Positions 32,066-44,359 of a stretch of DNA of 64,000 bases are shown one piece after another. Location: assembly GCA_003991915.1 (NCBI GenBank), contig RQTK01000768.1:10650-74649 (forward strand), in the 5' to 3' direction. Positions within the stretch are counted from its first letter, which is position 1. Each line of letters begins with the position of its first letter. The notes below the pieces were generated by a model that ran no database searches, had not been told where the DNA came from, and saw nothing but the letters and a program-made list of their open reading frames with translations. Source of the stretch: Elysia chlorotica (lineage: Eukaryota; Mollusca; Gastropoda; Plakobranchidae). Made by a program: the position numbers and the translations under genes.

Positions 32066-32515
32066 TATAGCTTGGAGAGCTAACTATTCCCTAAGGCTTA
32101 ACTAGGGCGCATGAGTTCCAACTAAGTTACAGATCTCTTTTTGCAACCACGTTTCCTACATGGCAATGGGATCCCTGAGCGGGATACCTGGAAATACAAG
32201 GGTCGCATTATTTATACCAACACCGACTCAACCGATAGGTAAATAGCGGTGGCCAGACCGGTGATCGAACCGCAACGTCCCGCGAAGAAGGTGCGAGCGC
32301 TATCCTTGCACCACCCACCCGACACCGAGCCCAGTCCAGGCAGATTCAGCTCAAAAGTGGGACATAACAAACAATAAAACAAAACAAGCGGCAAACAACA
32401 AAATGAAACCGATACAATATATATACTTCTTTAAATGACAGGAGTGGTCGGGTCAAAATACTGAACTCACTTTAGACTAGGAAAGGGTCTCATCCAAACA
32501 TCGGAATGAAAGTGT
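32066..32515 (-). mobile_element. SINE family A, copy 2
   Basis: The minus-strand tRNA-like segment has A-box TGGTGCAAGGATAGCGCTCG and B-box GGTTCGATCACC (about 32258-32269). The core GGTTGAGTCGGTGTTGG follows, then GGTATCCCGCTCAGGGATCC and GTTGGAACTCATG. Upstream of the head (higher coordinates) it matches copy 1 from 4760 for about 160 bases, including CTGCCTGG and AAAGTGAGTT. Compared with copy 1 it lacks the T-rich insertion between head and core, so it is the better reference. Confidence 0.78.
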
Positions 32516-32517
32516 TC

Positions 32518-32532
32518 GGGGGGGGGGGGGGG
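32518..32532. repeat. Poly-G run
   Basis: About 15 G residues at the edge of the SINE A copy. Confidence 0.95.
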
Positions 32533-32584
32533 TCAACTCCAACCGGAAGATCCAGTGTACGAAACCCAAGATTGATAAAAATTG

Positions 32585-32785
32585 TAGTGCCCCATTTCGT
32601 CCCTTACTGGTTATGTGGGAGTACGTAAAATATGACCGGTTGAGACAGGACTCCAGGTCCCTCCGCCCTGTCTCGTGTGTGGCAGCATATACATATGTCA
32701 GACGTCAGTATTTGAGTCCGTCAACAAAATAGCTTATACAGTGCTGACGTTGGACAGGAAACAACCAAATCAACCCGACTAAAAG
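32585..32785 (+). mobile_element. SINE family B copy, sense orientation
   Basis: TACTGGTTATGTGGGAGTAC (diverged core), GACCGGTTGAGACAGGACTC, GCCCTGTCTCGTGTGTGGCA, GTCAGACGTCAG, GTGCTGACGTTGGACAG and a CAACCAAATCAACC tail. The head is missing. Confidence 0.88.
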
Positions 32786-32877
32786 TGTTAAAACTGCCCA
32801 GTTATAAAAAAAATTATGATAGCGTCCCGTGAAGATGCTTCCAAGTTTTTTTTTTTGGTGCAGAAGACCTGACTATC

Positions 32878-33000
32878 AGCGTTAGCAGCCAGACTATATC
32901 AAGGACAGATCTCAAGACAAACGTCTGACAATGGACGATCTACCACCCAGAGACAGTGCGGTGGTACCAGGACTCCTGTCTAAACCAGTTTCGTTTAGTT
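32878..33000 (-). mobile_element. SINE family B fragment
   Basis: CAGCGTTAGCAGCCAGACTA, then CAAGACAAACGTCTGACAAT, a ACCAGGACTCCTGTC word and an AAACCAGTTTC core scrap. Confidence 0.72.
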
Positions 33001-33413
33001 ATCCGTAGGGCGTGGTTTGTTTTTCAGGTGATTTATTCTCACGATATTTGTTTGTGTATTTTTTTTATAATGACAATAATTATAAAATTAAAATCAATGG
33101 TAAACTAAGATAATCACGCACAAATTGAGATTGTTTACATTAACCGGACGCCGGTTTTTGTACTTTTAATTATGCGCATGTGAGGCTAGCGGTCATTAAC
33201 ATTTCATATTCTGCGACGGTCGAGTTTGGCCGCGGGTACAGATGGACGTATAGGGAATGATACACCTATTGAGTGGGAGGCAGAGAGGGTGGAGCGGAAG
33301 AGGGACGAGGTGGAAAAAAAAAGAAAAAATAGGGATACAGGGATGGACCATGAAGCACGAAGAGACAAGAAGGGAAAGGGAGGGAGAGAGTAAAGTCGAT
33401 GGAAAGATGGAGG

Positions 33414-33415
<2 letters not shown>
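33001..33415. other. No gene recognised
   Basis: AT-rich, then purine-rich from about 33270. Confidence 0.5.

Positions 33416-33490
<75 letters not shown>
33416..33490. repeat. (GA)n microsatellite, about 35 units
   Basis: Clean GA run. Flanking frames (Arg-Glu and Gln-Thr-Asp-Arg repeats) are microsatellite translations. Confidence 0.98.
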
Positions 33491-33493
<3 letters not shown>

Positions 33494-33512
33494 CGAGCGC
33501 GAGAGAGAGACC

Positions 33513-33672
<160 letters not shown>

Positions 33673-34324
33673 GTAAGAGTCACAGAGAGAGTGAACAAGA
33701 CAATGAACGAAACAGAGAGAGAGTGGGAAAATGAGAGGTAAAAGGGCTCGGGGAAGCGTCTAGAGTATCAGCAATTCGTGACTGACGAGCAGAGGATACA
33801 ACCCTGACAACCTGATATCTCAGCAAAACCAAAGGGAAATCCGCTCAATTGCCTGATTAAAATCATTTGCAGAGAAAACATTTTTCTACTCCTTAGAAAT
33901 TTTTGGCCGATTTGTTTTTGATCCAGGGAAATCAACTGAAGCATTAGTTGGATGTCAGACCTGTAATATAATCAGTTCTAGAGAAGATTAATTACTCTCC
34001 GTTGTTTTTTTTTTCGCCTCATATCTCTTCTTTTTCGCCCTTTTTATCTTACTTTTGTTGTTGTTTTTGTTGTTGTTTGTATCAAAGAAACCCACTTTGC
34101 CATTTTTTTAAGCTACATACAATCTGAGAGAATTTAGTGGCTCAGTTGTAAGTCTCTCGCTATCAGATCTACTCAGCCTGATTGGGTATATCAAGTTAAT
34201 GAGCGTTTCCCACGCTTGCTGTTTAACCACTATAAAATCAACCAAGAAGACTATCTAATAACCCAGTATGATATTGGTGTGTTACGAACTACTAATAAAA
34301 GCCGTTATCAGAAATTGTTTTAAA
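33673..34324. other. No gene recognised
   Basis: Purine-rich edge, then unique AT-rich sequence; short TTGTTG run near 34055-34077. Confidence 0.5.
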
Positions 34325-34680
34325 AAACGTATAGACTTCGAAGTAAAGAGTTCGACGTAGAGAGTCAAAGTTTAGGGTCCACGTATAAAGTTTAACTTAT
34401 AGAATTCAACATATAGAGTTCAACTAATACACCTCGACGTATAGAGTTCAAAGAGAGTAAAGAGTCCAACTTATAGAGTTCAACGTTTATACAAAGCTTG
34501 TATGCTTCCACGCTTAGAGTCGTAGTTTAGAGTTACCGGTTAGAAACAACATGTACATGTAGAGTCAGCATTTAGAGTCAGCGTTTAGTCACCGTTTAGA
34601 AGCAACGTATACATTCAAAGTATATAGTCAAAGTATTATAATCAACGTACCAAATCATCGTCAAAAATCAACGCTCAACG
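34325..34680. repeat. Degenerate short-unit array (unit about 14-17 bp)
   Basis: Dozens of variants of GTATAGAGTTCAAC with irregular spacing. The array decays to the right into GTTTAGTCACC and TATATAGTCAAAG forms. Confidence 0.8.
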
Positions 34681-34889
34681 CTTTTTTTAGAATAATTTTA
34701 TCAAACTTTTTGAAGCAATGTTTCGCTGTATCTTAAATTGGGCTAAATATGTTAGATACAGGCCTATACTTGATAATCAATATTTTAAATATCAATTTAA
34801 AAGTTTTTAGATGTCCTTGTGTGCCGAGCTTCAGTGGGGATGATGTATTCCTAAAAAACACACAAAAAAAACACCTCAAACATGAAAGG
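34681..34889. other. No gene recognised
   Basis: AT-rich sequence 3' of the LINE fragment on its strand. Confidence 0.5.
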
Positions 34890-35125
34890 GTTAGAAAAAG
34901 AGGCAAATCACAATTTGCGGATGGGCTTTCAATTTTATGGAATAATTCAATAAGAGCTTTTTTTTTCCAAGGCGTTCCAGCGTTCAGTCGTTCACAAGAC
35001 CTTGCATAAAAGCTTTGTACAGTGGACGCTCGAAATGCACCAAGGGCTAGGCATATCCTATCAGCAGAGTCCAAATAGCGGACGTGTACGTTGTTAATGT
35101 AGATGTTTTTGAAGGATAGGTAAAA
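34890..35125 (-). pseudogene. LINE ORF2 fragment between RT and RNase H
   Basis: The minus frame reads ADRICLALGAFRASTVQS then FYARSCERLNAG, with KKKALIELFHKIESPS and LPLF. This resembles the segment between the RT and RNase H domains of Jockey/I-group elements, which typically reads LRICLGAFRTSPVESLY. The open frame continues to 34733, but the later part is not recognisably LINE. Flanking sequence shows no RT motifs or RNase H, so only a fragment of about 70 codons is left. Confidence 0.72.
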
Positions 35126-36426
35126 AAAGCTGGAGTTTTAACATGAGCAAACAGTTTTTATTTCATCTTTATTTCTTGAATTAAAGATACTAGCTGGGAA
35201 CCCACTGTAGGATGGACAAAACTAAAGTATTACAGCAAAATTTAAACTGTGCTGAGCTAAAAATTGTGTATCTTCAGTGTCTATAACTTTATGAACTTAA
35301 TATGTTTGCTTGAAGAGGTTGCATCAAATTAAAGTAGGCTCAATAATAATTTTAATCTGAATTAATAATTAACCAAGCGTTCTAAAAAAACGGTGCACTG
35401 TGCGCATTAACATTTGCGCGCGCACTTAGAAAATAAAAAGAATTAATATTTATAGCACTTTCGATTTTTTTGTTCAAGGAAGGGAAGGAAGCAATAATTG
35501 TTTGTTGTCTGTTGTTGTTTTTTTTTTTTAATACATTTTTAGTTTTATTAATTCGTTAATTTTCGTTAAAAATTGATTAGGCGTTTGATGTTATTAATTT
35601 TATGACTCTAAAATTCTCTGGCCCATTTGTAATTTTACTGTAAAATTTGGGATTTTAGGGTGGAGCGGTTTGGTTTTGATCGCATGTCTAAGTTTCAGAC
35701 GAAGACAATTATATGAATAGATGAAACTCGGGAGAACCCTGAAAAAATCTGTGCTTTTATGAGTATTGCTGGAAAAAGAAACGTTGAATGACTCCGTTGA
35801 ATGGAATGCATCATAATACTGGCTTCTCATCTAGCATAGGACTATTATTTTTGTCAATATGTTTATCTGGAGGAAGTACGGTTATTTCTGTTTTTATAAC
35901 TCAAGAACTACGAGCAAGCAACGGATTTTCCAATTTATTGGACGGTATTAGTAGTACTACGCACGACAATAACGAAGATTTCATACGTCTCTCAATTCGT
36001 TCTGGTTGGTTAGTAAATGCATCACGCAAAAATGTTGGTGTTTATCTTTGGTCTAGAACATAATCGAGTATGTCTAGGAGTATTCAACATTATGGTGAAA
36101 ATAAACCACTTGATTATATAAAAATATCATAATTCCTACAAGTAGACTTGAGAATTATTTTCTACAGACGAGGCTTATGACGAGATGTATTATGATTGCA
36201 TATCCCTTGACAAATTGCTAAGCAGTTTATAAAAGCACGTTACAGTCAAAAGAACCTGAAAGAGTCAGGACCAATTTATTTATCTATTATATTTCAACAG
36301 TTATTTCAGCCGGAACAGATATTGGTACAATTTAAGCTATCTCTTTGGTCAAAATTACACATTATTCAATGAGCCTTTTTACGTTATCTCTTCTAGCACA
36401 TACGTTTTGCTTTGAACGTTAACTGT
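35126..36426. other. No supported gene; weak shared motif with 63.7 kb
   Basis: AT-rich. A 91-codon plus frame at 35788-36063 is unrecognised. The phrase TTTTATGAGTATTGCTGG (35755-35772) with a preceding AACCCTG resembles TTTCATGAGCATTGCTGG near 63710, hinting at an unidentified dispersed repeat. Confidence 0.4.

Positions 36427-36488
<62 letters not shown>
36427..36488. repeat. (TTG)n microsatellite
   Basis: About 20 TTG units, the complement of the CAA tracts elsewhere. Confidence 0.97.
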
Positions 36489-36492
<4 letters not shown>

Positions 36493-37989
36493 TACCAATA
36501 ATTGTAAGACGTTTTAGTTTTTTTTAATTTCTGCTTGAACTTAATGTTTTGACACACTCATTATATTATATGTATACTAAACTCATACCAATCTTTTTTT
36601 GTCGATGTAATGATTTCTCAGTCTTTATTAACTATGCAATTATGTACGTTTTTCTTAAATCTAAAAGAAAATCACACTACTACAGTGCGTAATAACTGTA
36701 TGGATATATGCATCAATATTTCTCCAGTTTAAAAATGTTCAAATCTTTTTTTAAACCGCAAATTTTAACGCACACATAACATAATTTCGTTACAATGCTT
36801 GTTTAATAATGTAAAACCAATATAAAAAAGACCTACTTTTTATAGAAACTCAATGGCCTCTAAATACAGCTAACAACACGCTGGTCAAATTAATGACTTA
36901 TAAAAATGTTCAATTTAAAAGGTTGCAAATATCAATCAAACGCAAACACGAGAAGAAAGAAGACAAACATGTAGGGTGATGTGCTGTAACAGTCGGTGTA
37001 GCTCCACGTGAAAAAGTTTTTTTTAAAACTTTCTAAAGGTATATATAATTCGAAGAAACAAAATTTAGCAAAGTTTAAATTTATCTGTAATCCTAAGCTA
37101 ATAAGCTTTATCGTCTACCCCACAAATCCCACGATTTTTTGTAGGTTTTCAGCTAGTTTTATAAAAAATAAATTACATGAAGGTTGGCAAGCTTGTATAA
37201 AACTAGTTAAGATTTTAAAGTTTGATAAAGCTATGATGATAGAAATATCACCTCAAATTTTGCGCAAACGTGCATGTATCTTGTTAACACCGTACATGAA
37301 GGTAGCTCTATTTTTGTTCTTGGGCACCCTTGTATTTATAATTAATAATCACATGTACTTACATTTAAATAATGAAACAAAAGTCCGTCTTCCCCAAAAC
37401 TGTGCTAGAATAAAACCTTGATATCAAGGACAAAATTAAATTCTTAAGGTGCCATTGCACTGGACGAAAAAAATAGAGCTAGATTCATGGACAATGTTAA
37501 GAAGATCGGTGCTGTAGTTAATCCTGTAGAGGTGAGGAAATTTTGAGCTAATTTTTATTTGTATTATAGATAAACCCACTGGAAACCGATTTGTGAGTCG
37601 TAGAAATAATTATGAGGTTTGTTCAGCATAAGGAAGCATTTCGAAAATTTTCACACATCCACCTTTTCGAATGTAAATACTTGTTTGTGCGTTCACTAAT
37701 ATCTGTATTATGTATAGGTTTTTTTTCGGGAAACACAGTGTGCGGATTCGGAATTTCCATAAAATCGTCTTTTTATTGTGAAAACAAAATCTTATTATTT
37801 CTTTCTTTTCGCGATAAAACTGCTTGCAGTTCGTGCATGGGGTTGTTTGGAGCGTGACAAAATGGTTGTCCACCGTGTGGTCATTTTCTATATTCTAGAA
37901 ATTAGATAAGCTTATAGATTTTATGTGACTTCTAGACAGGCCCGGATTTTGGCAACTGGATCCCCTGTGCTACTAGTTGGCCCGAGGCC
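36489..37989. other. 1.5 kb AT-rich with no recognised gene
   Basis: A 137-codon plus frame (37008-37421) is Lys/Ile/Phe-rich, as expected of an AT-rich chance ORF, and shows no domain I recognise. Confidence 0.45.
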
Positions 37990-38690
37990 GCTTCCCTTTT
38001 CATGCTCCCCCCCCCCCCCCCCCCCCCAACCCTCCAGCCCCCCCCCAACCTCTTTTTTTCCCTCCAGAAGAAATCGCTGTATCTTCAACGATGTAAATGA
38101 AATCCAGTTTCGTGAGCTTGTCTGCCTCAATGCTCAATATGCTCAGATCTGGGCCATTGTGGATCTTGTCTTGCTTCATTTTTTTTATTCTTTTGAGTCT
38201 TGAAAATGTTTGTTCACCATAGCAGTTTGTGACCATCAGGTTAAAAAACAGTGGGTGATATCGAAGTTGGGAAAATCTGCTTGAAGGTTGTCTTTTTTGG
38301 CACGTTTTACATTTCTTGGTAGGCATGTTTTTTTTTTTTTTCAAGGGTATTATTTTCAGATATGTCTGAAAGTGTGCAAGCAGCGCATCTCCGAGGTTGG
38401 GGTCCACATCATTTGGGTAGTTTGCAGTCAGATTTTAATATTGTCTTGAGTGTTCGCCCCACTTGCATCTCAGTGCTTAAAAATGAAAATAGCCCTAACA
38501 CTTCAGTGCATACAGTTGCTGTTTTCATACCTCCACGCTTGTGGATTGACATCCTTCTAGAGCAGTGTGTGTGTATGTGTGCGTGGTATAAGGAGGAAAA
38601 CCAAGATGCGATTGCTGTATGTACATGAAATCCAAAGGAAGCAAAATGACAACCTGGAATTACGTAGAGATCTAACAACGCACTAACGTT
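37990..38690 (-). pseudogene. hAT transposase C-terminal relic
   Basis: On the minus strand the frame from 38407 contains PNLGDALLAHFQTYLKI and then the hAT dimerisation domain (about 38263-38072): HPLFFNLMVTNCYGEQTFSR, RLKRIKKM, LSILSIEADKL and LDFIYIVED. In hAT proteins this domain normally reads VTNCTGERSFSKLKRIK followed by LSLLSIE. The preceding residues (NDVD) lie in another frame, so a frameshift falls at about 38408. The upstream frame 38409-38678 (VLGLFSFLSTEMQ) fits the helical region before it. After the domain the frame enters a poly-G artefact on a C-rich tract (38006-38050). N-terminal DNA-binding and catalytic regions are absent. It could be a ZMYM/ZBED-like host derivative, but the frameshift argues for a dead transposon. 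Confidence 0.82.
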
Positions 38691-38799
38691 AGCAGCTTAA
38701 GTCTTAAGAGATTAGCCAAATAGCGATGTTCCTTTGATTAGTACCATCAAAACATTTTCGTTAAAAAAATTAAACAGTTTTATAATCCCAATGTTTCTC
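38691..38799. other. No gene recognised
   Basis: Short unique stretch. Confidence 0.5.
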
Positions 38800-38905
38800 T
38801 AGGATTGCAACTTATAGCCGCCACATGGATTCTGCCGAGACTCGAACCGCCGATCTGGCGACACAAACTGAGTGCGTTGTCAGATTCCGCAACTGATACT
38901 CGTAA
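38800..38905 (-). mobile_element. tRNA-like relic with good B-box
   Basis: On the minus strand, GTTGCGGAATCTGACAACGC (A-box arm) lies about 30 bases before GGTTCGAGTCTC (B-box). The two boxes are correctly spaced for a type 2 polymerase III promoter, but the acceptor stem does not pair cleanly. A SINE head or tRNA pseudogene. Confidence 0.55.
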
Positions 38906-41900
38906 TCCTTATTAGGATCACATTGGTCTAAAAATGGATCTCTATGGGGCAACTGTCACATGCAGACATTTACATTATGTTACCCTACATGTCGAGAGGT
39001 CCTTGATCGTAGCATAAGTCTAAACTCTTCAACAGATTTTGGTTCGCTTCTTTAGACTCTTCCACAGCTGTAAAAATCGTAAGCTGCGTGCAATGTTATA
39101 ATACATTGACCTTAACGTGAAAAACATGGCTGTCTCGTCCCTGTTTTTAGCGATAATTTGGCTGCTCCAGGTACATAGCAATCTTTGCTCGGACCAAACT
39201 AAATATCCACCCGCACCAACCCCCCGTACTTAAAAGTTGCTAAAGACACAATTGCCAAGTGCAAGCTTTCTTATAATTATTGTGACAAACGTGTTTACTC
39301 TAGTCTTATTCAGTTATTAACACTGAATATGCCTGGCATTTTAAAACATTTTTGTTATACTTTTAATACATGTACCAATACATTCACTTAGTCACGAGGC
39401 AGGAACCCCGGTTTACGACATCCATGCATGGCGAATCATTGTCTTCGAGGCATAGAGAAACAATTGCAAAAAAGAGATTCGATAGGAATCTTAAAGCTAG
39501 GTGATGGTTAGAATGGAAAGCAGCCCAATAAACTGGATCATAGACATTCCATAATCTTCAACCGATGTTCTACCCCAACGTTCATAACATAATGAATCCA
39601 GCTTGGCATAATACCTAAATTGGCGAACTATGTCTTTGAATGCATGTGTGTACAGGTTGATATGCTAACCACAAATCCCACATTATAGTTTCTAAAATCA
39701 GCTTCACCAACAATGATGTTAATTAGTTTCTTGGATTGATCAAGCATAAAATTAATTTTATACACAAGTATTTTTCATGCATTATTTCGAACCCAAAAAT
39801 TTTGATTAACGAACTTGGGAATTTCCTGATTGACGAAGTAAAGCTAATTATAACGCAGATACAACCAAATTAATGCAAACATTACGTGGTAGATTAAATG
39901 TTACGTCTTTAAATACGATATGACAAAATCTCCGTTGATTCCCAATTAGACCAATCAGACAAGGTTGAATCAGAGTTGGGGACCTGCACGTCATTTGTTA
40001 TTTACAAACAGATTTTAAAAAATTAGCCTCGTACGTGTCCTGATTTAATCTTATAAAAAAACAACCCAACATTATAATTATCGTGGGTCAAATAAACAGG
40101 ATAGTTATTGAATTTGATTTGAATGAAACGTTTCGCCGGCCTATTATTTTGAAGAACGCACTAAAGTCAAAGAAAATCTTTTGCTTATTTTGATTTATTT
40201 CTGATGTAACTTCTCAAACTGATTTCTATATCAATGTGTATGCAAATAATCATGTGTCTTTATGTATTATAATAAAATTAGTGAGGATAAAAGATGAACT
40301 GATGTAATAAGATGATATAGAGGCTAAATCATTTTAATCTCATATTAAAAAATTGTCAATGGTATTATATATCTCTTTGAGTTACGTCACCAACATTACA
40401 GCACATAATGTACAAAGATTTAAATTAATTCCAATTATAAAGGAAATATCCGGTTATAAAAATTTACAAACACATAATTAACACATAGTTATATACAAAC
40501 AAGCTTAGTAGAAATCTGATAAAGTCGGATAGCTATATAAAATCCTTCCCCACTTTTAGCAGATGCTTCATGTATATATCTAATATTTCTCAAGTTCTTC
40601 AAGCAAGACTTGAGTAAAATGCTAACGTTTGATAGGAAACTCTCGTAACTCAGTGTTTCAGCAATATCTGAACATTTCCCGCACAAAACGCTGGAATCGG
40701 CATTAAAAATTAATCAACTTCAGAAAAACGGATATTTTAGGCCCAGGTTCGATCAAAAGCTTTGATTGTTAAGAGTAAACTATTATAACTTGGAATTTAT
40801 AAATAAGTTAGGTCAATACCACCTACCACCCTTTTTATGCTATGAGTAGCATGTAAAGAAAGTCAACATACAATTTTATTGTAAAAATAATTTTTTTCTT
40901 TTACTTTTAGTTTTGTTCGCTTTGTTTATGTTCAAATAAATGAAGAAAGTATACGATTGCATGGTTTTTAGAAATCCGAAAATATCACACTTATGATATG
41001 TGAAAGTCGCCATGTCATTAAATTTAACCCGTTTGTGTTTCTTGTACTCGGATAACACTTATTTATTACCTAGGTCGTTATTTTCGGTTTAGAATGGTTG
41101 TGAAGCGATCAGGCGGCATTTAAACAAAGAAATAAACCTCGTAGATAAAGATTAATACCGCTAACGTGTTACTCTTGGATTCTTATCATTCCTTCAGAAA
41201 CCTCGCCATTACACTAGTTTTTTGTTATTATTATTTCTTCCCTATTTTTCACTTCTTTGTAGCCTTTTGATTGGAACTTTTTCGCACTCTTCTGATATCG
41301 GCGTCTTTTGTTGTCAATCCTCTTGTTCCGTATGTTTTGAGAATTCAAATGGTTTTTTTTATGCATTCATGCATTCCAAAGTCAAGGTAAATTACACGAT
41401 ATATGAATTATTGCACCTATTTTATATTAGGAGATATATGTGTCTGATGTTAGTTATAGCTCAAGACGCGCATCGAACGTAACATCAGACAACCATGAAA
41501 CAAGTTTTTAAGAAAATTTTAGAAGAAAACTTAAACGAAGACAAGCCTATCTGATATTAAAGAAATGATATACATGCGTTTTATCAGACATTTCATTAGG
41601 TCTAATGTATGTCTGCTGCGACTCTTGAACATACGGACATCTTTGTCACAAACCATCTGTTCGCTTATTCTTAACGCCAGATTCTCAGAAACTACAAAGA
41701 GTTATACTCTCTGTGTCTCGTTCTCTTCTTAAAATGCAAAAAATAAATTAAGAGAGACTGAACATTGAAACCACTATAACGCACACTCGGGTCCATTCAG
41801 TAAGGTAGCCTGTACAAGCAACAGAACCAATGTTTTTAAATAGCTCTAAGTTATTCTTAGACTAACGGACTCCATGTGCGACTCTAGGTCATCCAGTATC

Positions 41901-42325
41901 AAATTGCTACCACAAGACCTGTATCAAATGAACATGTGATCCTGAAAACAAGATCTAATCTAGAACAGATGAGTCTTCTGAGGTCAGGGCCCAACCCTCC
42001 AAGTGTTTCCATCGAAACTCCAAGATTTGATTATACCAATTATCATTAGAGAAATAGTTAGGTAGTTAAACAACTATTCGTGGAAAGCTTCATAGTCATT
42101 AAATTTGTGTAATGGCAGATTGTCTCCTTACGAGACGAAACATAATTGTAGTATAGTCAGAATCGATTCTACTGCTGGTTACAACATTTAATAAATTGAG
42201 CCTCAAAGGGCGAGGCATGGATTTCGTGTGGGATGTCTGTTGCCTTAACTAACATAGAACGTTTTGAAATCCATCCCTTTTCAACCTAATATTGTCTACT
42301 GTAAGAGTGAAAGAGTCAGGTAGAC
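38906..42325. other. 3.4 kb with no gene or repeat recognised
   Basis: AT-rich throughout. Frames of 60-86 codons on either strand have no recognisable domain. It could be intron or intergenic DNA; no splice-consistent exon could be identified by eye. Confidence 0.55.
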
Positions 42326-42507
<182 letters not shown>

Positions 42508-42582
42508 TGGTGTCCCGCTCTTGAGTACGGGTCTCGTCACCGTAAATGACCTTGAAATCCTAGGAGGCGCACCTCCCTGAGC

Positions 42583-42840
42583 ACAACTGTTTTTGAAAGG
42601 ATTGGTCGCCACTTTATTAGAAATGTATTTAAAATTTCAAATAATTTATTAGAGGAAAAAAACGGCAGAAAACTGTTTTAAGTAAAACTTGTTGAAGTAC
42701 CAGGAAGTTGGTAAATAATAACCACATTTTTCTTACGCAAATCATTTTATTAGCTAGCAGGATGGATACAGAAAATGCAATTCATTTACCAGACTTTAAT
42801 TTTGTGCTAGTTGGCACGTCATAGAAGAGCTTAGGTTGCC
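42583..42840 (+). repeat. Dispersed duplicate pair, copy 1
   Basis: Blocks ACAACTGTTTTTGAAAG, TATTAGCTAGC, GATGGATACAGAAA and TGTGCTAGTTGGCACGTC occur in the same order at 45128-45325. Confidence 0.85.
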
Positions 42841-44359
42841 ACGACCAAATAATTAGTGTTAGAATAAAAAAGTTAATGTTAGTTTCAGCTTAATTGTAAA
42901 AAAAAGAAGAAAATAACCATTTTTTGTTGTGGTGATAGTAGTAACAATAGATGACACATCTGTTAGACTACACGCCCTGGGATAAATTTAGCAATACTTC
43001 TTTGCAATACCGACAGAAAGATAAAATCTAGCATTTCTATTAAACTTGAACTATCTGCCCTTAAAGCCAATATTGAATTTCTATGTTATTGAAGTCAAAC
43101 AATGACTAGGGAAGAAATGAGATTTTTATTATGCGTTACATAAAGCTGTGAAGAATAAAAGTGCGATATAGTCCTGTTACCTAACACTGTAACAGCTTTG
43201 GGCATTGGTTGTCTTATGTAATTTCGTTACACAGGTGATCTAGGAATCCTCATAGGTCCAACTGACACCTTAGATTCTAGACCCCTCCCTACAGATCACT
43301 GCACTCGTAATGTTGACAACCTCGAACGGAACAAAACGAAACATTAGCCTCAAAGTGTTAATAGCACCACCTTTACTTCTCCCTCGCCTCCTCACTCCCG
43401 TTTTTCCAACTATCTTATCATTCATATCCATACCAGAGATATTTTTCACCTTAAACTTTTAAAAAATCTTTTAACCGTTTGAGCGCATTTTTCTTTCCAA
43501 ATTACTTCTTTAAAAAATAAATAACGAGAATTACAGTAATAAAACCTTGCACTCAACGGGTTACAAAATCGGTAGTGCCAACAAAAAACTTCCCTGAGCG
43601 CGTCCTCCCGAGTTGGCCATGACAGGTTTAGTGCTGCCCTGATCACATTACGGCGGTGAAGGAGCCTCGTTACGCCAGCCCTTGCTCCCACACTGACACA
43701 ATACACGTTTTGCGACCACTCGGCGATAACGGGTGACATAATGAGGCCCATCAGACATTCAAGATTCAAGATCTAAATTTCTCTATAGAGGGAGGGAGAG
43801 AATTCTCTCACTCTCTCCTGGTTTAACGTCTCCTAAGTTCCCCTGGGGGATCCTATACGGCGAGTTCAAGATCTAAAGATTCGAAATTACCTTATTGTAC
43901 TTTAACGTCGGATTTCCTGAACGCTCATTGGCTCCGTAAGTCTAGGGTAGAATTAGAACCACAACGGCTTTTGATTGGAGGCCGGTACGAGATTCCATTA
44001 TATATAGTCTTCGTTTTTGGTATGGGTCCCGTAATCACAACTCTTTGTTTCAGGCCAATATTGTCGCCAGCCAAATCCCAGGATGCCCCAGGCGTTGACT
44101 CAAAAGAAACAGATGACTTAAACAAAATAAATCCCTATTAAATCTTAATGGCTCATCGTATAGCGGACATAAAGGGTTTACACGAAGAATGGAAACGATT
44201 TTTTAAAGTTTTTAAAATCGAGTTCGAATTTCTAGATGGCTACTAATTTGTCCTAGAGCTATCAGTTTCACACATGATAAAAAATAAATGGCGTCAATTA
44301 GGTTTAGCAACCGTTTGCCAAAGGGACTTTCCGCATTTCATTTTTCTGTAAGATCTTTG
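42841..44359. other. 1.5 kb with no gene recognised
   Basis: A 107-codon minus frame (43446-43769) and a 66-codon minus frame (43925-44125) show no domain I can name. AAGATTCAAGATCTAAA-type words repeat near 43765 and 43867. Confidence 0.45.

Noticed and set aside
37008-37421. 137-codon plus-strand ORF
   Set aside because: AT-driven composition, no recognisable domain, no splice or promoter context.
38800-38905. Functional tRNA gene
   Set aside because: A- and B-boxes are present but I could not form a clean acceptor stem or full cloverleaf; a SINE head or pseudogene is likelier.
43446-43769. 107-codon minus-strand ORF
   Set aside because: No domain recognised; length is possible by chance in 64 kb.
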